In this document: positions 51,754 to 56,231 of the stretch, piece after piece | How the letters are laid out: each line of letters begins with the position of its first letter | Position numbering within the stretch: the stretch's first letter is position 1 | NCBI GenBank assembly: GCA_017464805.1 | Contig: JAFTYE010000015.1 | Coordinates: 1 to 56,231 of the forward strand | Length of the DNA: 56,231 nt | Source of the DNA: Clostridia bacterium | GTDB taxonomy: Bacteria; Bacillota; Clostridia; Oscillospirales; CAG-272 | Direction: 5' to 3' | Notes under the pieces: generated by a model | The model's input: the letters and a program-made list of their open reading frames with translations, nothing else | What the model was told of the DNA's origin: nothing | The model's database searches: none | Program-made: the position numbers and the translations under genes

Positions 51754-52842
51754 ATGAAAACCTCATTCAAAGCATTTCTTGAAAAGCAAAATGTCAAGCC
51801 GTCCGCCAAGCTGTATTTTATCGACGCCATGAGTGCCATGGCCATGGGCCTTTTCGCCTCGCTTCTGATCGGCACCATCCTTGGTGTCTTCGGCAAGATC
51901 TGGCCCGAGCTGACCTTCTTCTCGGATATCTCCACCTACGGCATCGCCGTCAGCGGCGCGGCCATGGCCGTTGCCATAGCAAATGCCCTGAAGGCACCGC
52001 CCCTTGTCATGTATTCCATGCTGATCGTGGGCTATGCCGCCAATATGCTGGGCGGCGCGGGCGGACCGCTTGCCGTGTTTTTGCTTTCCATCCCCACGGT
52101 TGAGATCGGTAAGCTGGTATCGAAGACCACCAAGGTGGATATCCTTGTCACCCCTGCCGTCACCGTGCTGGCAGGTTGCGGGCTTTCTGCCGTGTTGGCC
52201 CCTGTGATCAAGGTATTGGCAGGCTATGTCACCTTCTTCATTGACTTTGCCATGACCCAGCAGCCTCTTGTGATGGGCATTCTCGTATCGGTCGTGATCG
52301 GTGTGGCACTTACCCTACCCATCTCCTCTGCCGCGATCTGCGCCGCGTTGGTACTCTCGGGCATGGGGGCAAACGGCACGGAGGGTCTAGCCCTTGCGGG
52401 TGGTGCTGCCGTGGCAGGCTGCTGCGCGCAGATGATCGGCTTTGCCGTCATGAGCTTCCGCGACAACAGATGGGGCGGTCTGGTCTCTGTGGGCGTAGGT
52501 ACGTCCATGCTCCTAATGCCCAACATCATCCGTAACCCGCGCATCTGGATTGCGCCCACGCTTGTGTCCGCCATTACAGGTCCGCTCGCTACCTGCGTGT
52601 TCGGACTGAAGATGTACGGTGCGGCCATCAATTCGGGCATGGGTACCTGTGGCTTCCTGGGGCCGATCGGCATCATCCTCGGCTGGTTCGGCGGGGAATA
52701 TCCCACTGCCGTCGGTGCCATGGACTGGATCGGACTGGCACTGATCTGCTTCATCATCCCTGCTGTCGGATGCCTGCTCCTTGACGCCCTGTTCCGTAAG
52801 ATCGGCTGGATCAAGGATGGGGATCTGACGCTTGGCACTTGA
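51754..52842 (+). CDS. PTS EIIC-like membrane permease (PF13303-type)
   Basis: 362 residues, about ten hydrophobic segments with many Gly/Ala. ALKAPPLVMYSMLIVGYAANMLGGAGGPLAVFLLSI and MGTCGFLGPIGIILGWFGG match the family of EIIC-like proteins that lack EIIA and EIIB domains. No phosphorylation domain is present or adjacent, so it may work as a secondary transporter. Being in one unit with niaR makes nicotinate, nicotinamide or a precursor a candidate substrate; this is inference. Confidence 0.82.
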   Translation: MKTSFKAFLEKQNVKPSAKLYFIDAMSAMAMGLFASLLIGTILGVFGKIWPELTFFSDISTYGIAVSGAAMAVAIANALKAPPLVMYSMLIVGYAANMLGGAGGPLAVFLLSIPTVEIGKLVSKTTKVDILVTPAVTVLAGCGLSAVLAPVIKVLAGYVTFFIDFAMTQQPLVMGILVSVVIGVALTLPISSAAICAALVLSGMGANGTEGLALAGGAAVAGCCAQMIGFAVMSFRDNRWGGLVSVGVGTSMLLMPNIIRNPRIWIAPTLVSAITGPLATCVFGLKMYGAAINSGMGTCGFLGPIGIILGWFGGEYPTAVGAMDWIGLALICFIIPAVGCLLLDALFRKIGWIKDGDLTLGT

Positions 52843-52854
52843 CCGCGTGATGTG

Positions 52855-52881
52855 AAAAAGAGGCTGAACGGCCTCTTTTTT
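52855..52881 (+). terminator. Terminator of the niaR-permease unit
   Basis: AAAAAGAGGC / GCCTCTTTTT around TGAACG, followed by T. Confidence 0.85.
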
Positions 52882-52934
52882 CTTGCAGTTTTTATGTGTT
52901 TTTTGGCAAAAATTCACGGAATTTCCGAAAACTC

Positions 52935-52963
52935 TTGACAAGTTTTTTTCGGTATGATAACAT
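52935..52963 (+). promoter_or_regulatory. Promoter of the ABC exporter gene
   Basis: TTGACA, 17-nt spacer, TAACAT; 48 nt before the start codon. Confidence 0.65.
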
Positions 52964-53010
52964 GACCTCGCAACGAAGCCGCCAACGTGGCGCAAAGGGG
53001 GATCTACGCT

Positions 53011-54834
53011 ATGAATAAAGAAAAAACGCACATTCCCGCATCCCAAAAGGACGTCTTCACGGATGAAGAGGTCATTGCCCTTGAGCAGGACTTCATTGAT
53101 ACCTATCTGATGAAGGGAACGAGCTCGTGGCGAATTTTGTTCCGCATGTACCGTCGCTTCTGGCGCGAGCTGCTCATTTCCATGCTCTTTTACATCGTGA
53201 AGAACAGCCCTGTGCTCGTGTTGCCCATCGTCACCTCCAATATTATCAATGCCGTAACGTACCCCGACGGCAATGTGGTCGCCAAGCTGCTGATCAACAT
53301 CGGCGTGATGATGTTTTTGCTTCTTTTGAACATCCCCACGCACATGCTCTTCGTCCGCTACCACAGTCTGGTTATCAGACGAGTAGAGGCAGCTCTGCGC
53401 GGCGCGATGGTTCGTAAGCTCCAGCAGCTTTCCATCCGTTTTCATCGTGAAATGCAAAGCGGCCGTATTCAGTCCAAGCTGATGCGCGACGTGGAAACGG
53501 TACAGGCACTGTCCAATCAGATCTTTACCACCATTCCTAGCCTGATTATCAACATGACCACGGCTCTGGTCGTGGTGACCACCATGAACCTCGGTGTCTT
53601 CGCATTCTTTTTGCTCTGCGTTCCCGTGGCGGGCTTCACCACCTTCGCCTTCCGAAAGAAGCTGCGACAGTATAACCATGAATTTCGCCAGCGTACCGAA
53701 TACACCTCGGCGGGGTTGATGGATATGGTCGAGATGACCGAGATTACACGCGCCCATGCCCTTGAAAACCGAGAGATCAAAAAAATGACCTCGCGCCTCA
53801 GCGAGGTGGCCAATTCAGGCTACCGCCTGGATATGATACAGGCACTTTTCGGAGCTTGCCACTGGGTCGTTTTCAGCGTTTTCCAGCTACTCTGCCTTTC
53901 CTTCTCGGCTTTTCTTGCCTATCGGGGAGATATCCTTGTGGGCGATATTTCGCTTTACCAGTCTTACTTTTCCAGCCTCACATCTGAGGTGGCTATGATC
54001 ATCGGCATGCTGCCCACCATCACCAAGGGCTTTGAATCGATTTCCTCGATTGGCGAGATCCTGTCTGCCCGCGACATCGAGGACAACGAGGGCAAGATCA
54101 AAATGCCGATCCTACGGGGTGAATACGACTTCCGCGGTGTCACCTTCCACTATGAGGATGAGTTACCCATCCTGCGCGGCCTTGACCTGCACGTAAAGGC
54201 GGGCGAAACGATCGCCATCGTGGGCGAAAGCGGTTCGGGAAAGACCACCATTCTGAATCTCGTCATCGGCTTCCACAAGGCGGTGTCGGGCGAGGTGCTC
54301 ATCGACGGCAAAAACATTGAGGACATCGACCTGCACAGCTACCGCAGTCACATTGCCATCGTGCCGCAGAACAGCGTGCTCTTCACGGGCACCATCCGTG
54401 ATAATATTACTTACGGTGTCCCGAACGCCACCGAGGAGACCATCCGTGCCGCACTGGAAGCGGCCAGACTCTCTGACTTCATCGCCACGTTGCCAAACGG
54501 CGTAGACACGATGCTGGAGGAGCACGGTGCGAATCTCTCGGGAGGCCAACGTCAGCGTTTGTCGATCGCACGCGCCATCATCCGCGATCCCGACGTCATT
54601 ATTTTGGATGAGGCGACCTCGGCCCTGGACAGCATCTCCGAAAAGGAGATCCAAAAGGCCATCAACAACATGGCAAAGAATCGCACTACCTTTATCGTAG
54701 CGCATCGCCTGTCCACCATCCGCAACGCCGACCGCATTGCCGTGCTCAAGGACGGTGTGTGTGTGGAGATCGGTACCTATGAGGAGCTGATGGCGAAGGA
54801 AGGCGAGTTCTACCGTATGCAAACGGTGGTATGA
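53011..54834 (+). CDS. ABC exporter half-transporter (MsbA/MDR type)
   Basis: 607 residues from the ATG after AAAGGGGGA; eight codons upstream are open but unlikely. Residues ~45-330 form a six-helix exporter domain. Residues ~355-607 are the ATPase: Walker A GESGSGKTT, Q-loop VPQNSVLFTGTIRDNI, signature LSGGQRQRLSIARAI, Walker B VIILDEATSALDS and H-loop VAHRLSTI. It must dimerise; no second half-transporter is adjacent, so a homodimer is likely. Substrate (lipid, peptide, drug) unknown. Confidence 0.92.
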   Translation: MNKEKTHIPASQKDVFTDEEVIALEQDFIDTYLMKGTSSWRILFRMYRRFWRELLISMLFYIVKNSPVLVLPIVTSNIINAVTYPDGNVVAKLLINIGVMMFLLLLNIPTHMLFVRYHSLVIRRVEAALRGAMVRKLQQLSIRFHREMQSGRIQSKLMRDVETVQALSNQIFTTIPSLIINMTTALVVVTTMNLGVFAFFLLCVPVAGFTTFAFRKKLRQYNHEFRQRTEYTSAGLMDMVEMTEITRAHALENREIKKMTSRLSEVANSGYRLDMIQALFGACHWVVFSVFQLLCLSFSAFLAYRGDILVGDISLYQSYFSSLTSEVAMIIGMLPTITKGFESISSIGEILSARDIEDNEGKIKMPILRGEYDFRGVTFHYEDELPILRGLDLHVKAGETIAIVGESGSGKTTILNLVIGFHKAVSGEVLIDGKNIEDIDLHSYRSHIAIVPQNSVLFTGTIRDNITYGVPNATEETIRAALEAARLSDFIATLPNGVDTMLEEHGANLSGGQRQRLSIARAIIRDPDVIILDEATSALDSISEKEIQKAINNMAKNRTTFIVAHRLSTIRNADRIAVLKDGVCVEIGTYEELMAKEGEFYRMQTVV

Positions 54835-54846
54835 CCGCATGAAAAG

Positions 54847-54878
54847 AAAAAACGGCATTCCCTGTGGAATGCCGTTTT
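54847..54878. terminator. Bidirectional terminator
   Basis: AAAAACGGCATTCC / GGAATGCCGTTTTT with a CTGT loop between the convergent ABC exporter and alkyltransferase-like genes. Confidence 0.85.
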
Positions 54879-55195
54879 TATCTTTTCATCAGCGGGATGT
54901 AGCGGTAACGGTCAAGATCGACTCTACCGTCCGATAAAAATTCGACTCCCTCCGCCGAAAGTAGGGCTCGTTGTACCTCGTCGCCGCCAAAGGCAAAGGA
55001 GGGGGCAAGCCTACCCTCGTGATTGACCACACGGTGGCAAGGGATCTCCCCGGGGGAGGGATTGCGGTGTAGGGCGTAGCCCACCACGCGACAAAGGCGC
55101 GGGTTCCCACTTGCGGCGGCCACGCCGCCGTAGGTCATCACCCGGCCGCGCGGAATGCCCCGGACGATCTCGTAAATCTTCTCATAGGTATTCAT
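54878..55195 (-). CDS. Alkyltransferase-like / O6-methylguanine-DNA methyltransferase domain protein
   Basis: 105 residues, only the C-terminal DNA-binding and active-site domain (MGMT proteins are ~160-180). The active-site motif IPCHRVV (~50-56) keeps the nucleophilic Cys, unlike ATL proteins where it is Trp or Ala. RGRVMTYGGVAAASGNPRLCRVVGYALHRNPSPGEIP is the helix-turn-helix with Arg finger region. Its start shares one base with the coaW stop, so the two are co-translated. Could repair alkylated guanine or flag it for nucleotide excision repair. Confidence 0.88.
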   Translation of the reverse strand: MNTYEKIYEIVRGIPRGRVMTYGGVAAASGNPRLCRVVGYALHRNPSPGEIPCHRVVNHEGRLAPSFAFGGDEVQRALLSAEGVEFLSDGRVDLDRYRYIPLMKR

Positions 55196-56025
55196 CAGCC
55201 GCAAAGTGCCGTGCCGATCACGGTCGCATACTGCGCGTTTTCGGGGATCATGAAGTTCACCGAGAACATCGAAGACAACGAGGCAAACACGTCCTTGGCG
55301 TAGGTGATGCGGGAAAGGTTGCCCGTCAACACGATGTCTCCCACACCGCGGGAGCGCGCCGCGAACAAAGCCAGCATACCGATGGTCTCAAACACCGTGT
55401 TCATGATACCAAGCGCCACGTCTGCGGGACTTGCCACGTCCGAGAGTTTGCCGAAATTCGAGGCGGTCATGTGGTCGGGCAGGGTTACGTTCTTGTCCTT
55501 TTTTGTGATGTCGCCCACGCGCAGATCCACGTGGGAAAGATCGCCCTGTGCCGCCAACTCCTCCAAATGCTCGATCTCCTCGATGCCGAGGATCTTCTTG
55601 GAAAGGCCCATCATCGTGCCGCCGCCAACACCCGTGCCGCCGAGGTAATCGGCATCCTGACCCTTGCGCGCATGCACAATGGCCGTGCCTGTTCCCATGC
55701 TGACCACGATCGCCTCATCCAAATGCGATAGGTACAGGCCGCCAAGGCCGATGCTCTTGAACTCCGGTACCGACGAGCAGGGAAGCTCGTAAATAGGCTT
55801 GGAAAGGTAGGAGGAACCGACACCCGTGGTCAGCACCTGCTCGATATCCGAAAGGGTCAGGCCGTTTTGGTCGGTGAATTTGCCAAACGCGCCGTATATG
55901 GATGTGACGGGGTCGGCCGCCTTTACAAAAAGCGGGGAAATGAGTTCTCGCTTCTCCCCCACCTTGCGAAAGCCGACGATCTTGGTCGTGCTGCCGCCTA
56001 CATCAATTCCGATCACAACGCCCAT
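55195..56025 (-). CDS. coaW: Type II pantothenate kinase
   Basis: 276 residues. IGIDVGGSTTKIVGF (phosphate 1), VSMGTGTAIVHARKGQ (phosphate 2) and LGGTGVGGGTMMGLSKKILG are diagnostic of the eukaryotic-like, CoA-insensitive bacterial kinase known from Staphylococcus. It phosphorylates pantothenate, the first step of coenzyme A synthesis. The ATG 8 nt after GGAGG is preferred over one 6 nt earlier. Confidence 0.93.
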   Translation of the reverse strand: MGVVIGIDVGGSTTKIVGFRKVGEKRELISPLFVKAADPVTSIYGAFGKFTDQNGLTLSDIEQVLTTGVGSSYLSKPIYELPCSSVPEFKSIGLGGLYLSHLDEAIVVSMGTGTAIVHARKGQDADYLGGTGVGGGTMMGLSKKILGIEEIEHLEELAAQGDLSHVDLRVGDITKKDKNVTLPDHMTASNFGKLSDVASPADVALGIMNTVFETIGMLALFAARSRGVGDIVLTGNLSRITYAKDVFASLSSMFSVNFMIPENAQYATVIGTALCG

Positions 56026-56056
56026 CTGCATTACCTCCGATTTTTTCTATCGTCTT

Positions 56057-56085
56057 ATTGTAGCATAAGCACGCGCAAAAAGCAA
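56057..56085 (-). promoter_or_regulatory. Promoter of coaW
   Basis: Minus strand TTGCTT, 17-nt spacer, TACAAT, about 30 nt before the start codon. Confidence 0.8.
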
Positions 56086-56158
56086 GGAAAGATGTATATT
56101 TTTTGCATCACAGCTTATACTACCGATAACCGCCAAGCGGAGAAAGAAGGGAATTGTG

Positions 56159-56231
56159 ATGGAAAACAAAATGAACAAGAATCAGAACCAAATCAGAAGA
56201 ATCAGAACAAAAATAAAAAACATAACCAGAA
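56159..56231 (+). CDS. Start of an Asn/Gln/Lys-rich protein (cut by the window edge)
   Basis: ATG after AGAAAGAAGGG, 24 codons visible. It begins MENKMNKNQNQ and then turns to IRRIRTKIK in frame. In the next frame the sequence continues as KNQNKNKKHNQ, the composition expected of small Asn/Gln-rich clostridial proteins, so a base may be missing in the CAAATCAG stretch. Unknown function. Confidence 0.4.
   Translation, partial: MENKMNKNQNQIRRIRTKIKNITR

Overview
The window looks like a chromosomal segment of a Gram-positive, spore-forming gut Clostridia-type bacterium (Bacillota), possibly Oscillospirales- or Christensenellales-like. This rests on zinc-type ribosomal protein S14 and zinc-ribbon adenylate kinase, a SleB-type cortex-lytic hydrolase, a 3H-domain NiaR regulator, type II pantothenate kinase, DUF1846, purine-rich Shine-Dalgarno sites before nearly every gene, and SPase I signal peptides ending AFA-AE. 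Assignment below class is a guess. No rRNA, CRISPR array, transposase or integrase is visible.

Layout: (1) 1-5091 is an accessory, one-strand array of secreted proteins. Four proteins share a domain with a Trp-(Gly/Glu)-Ser-Met-Glu-Phe signature; two of them carry extra beta-type domains (leucine-rich repeats, beta-helix-like repeats). A protein with an N-terminal membrane anchor and one with a C-terminal anchor follow. I do not recognise this set, and it is my first choice for an undescribed system. (2) 5137-5993 holds terminators, tRNA-Leu and initiator tRNA-Met on the minus strand, and a CAU tRNA on the plus strand. The initiator tRNA appears to carry an extra base in its T stem. (3) 6091-11847 is a catabolic-looking locus: an old-yellow-enzyme type Fe-S flavoprotein with both subunits of an aconitase X dehydratase behind a promoter with a perfect palindrome, then an AraC regulator divergent from a TIM-barrel sugar isomerase/epimerase. 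(4) 11848-16570 carries tRNA-Glu, a deacetylase-like lipoprotein, SleB, a phosphoribosyltransferase and DUF1846. (5) 16681-20377 is fucI-fucU-FGGY kinase for L-fucose entry, without an aldolase or permease here.

(6) 20427-21300 is an AT-rich cassette: a small XRE regulator and a divergent PH-like membrane protein (apparently frameshifted) share two near-identical 14-bp operators, and the cassette is flanked by two hairpins identical at 26 of 29 positions. (7) polA and an upstream membrane-protein gene follow on the minus strand. (8) 25281-41318 is the S10-spc-alpha ribosomal supercluster in canonical order (rpsJ to rplQ, including secY, adk, map, infA, rpoA), with a 260-nt untranslated leader and a terminator at the end.

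(9) 41322-56231 is housekeeping and envelope: M20 peptidase, CapA-like phosphoesterase and biotin ligase; prfC; a small membrane protein; a YjdF-like membrane protein with a 1087-residue MacB-like ABC protein; NiaR with a PTS EIIC-like permease; an ABC exporter half-transporter; an alkyltransferase-like protein; and coaW. Many promoters match the housekeeping sigma consensus closely, so transcription units can be read directly from the sequence.
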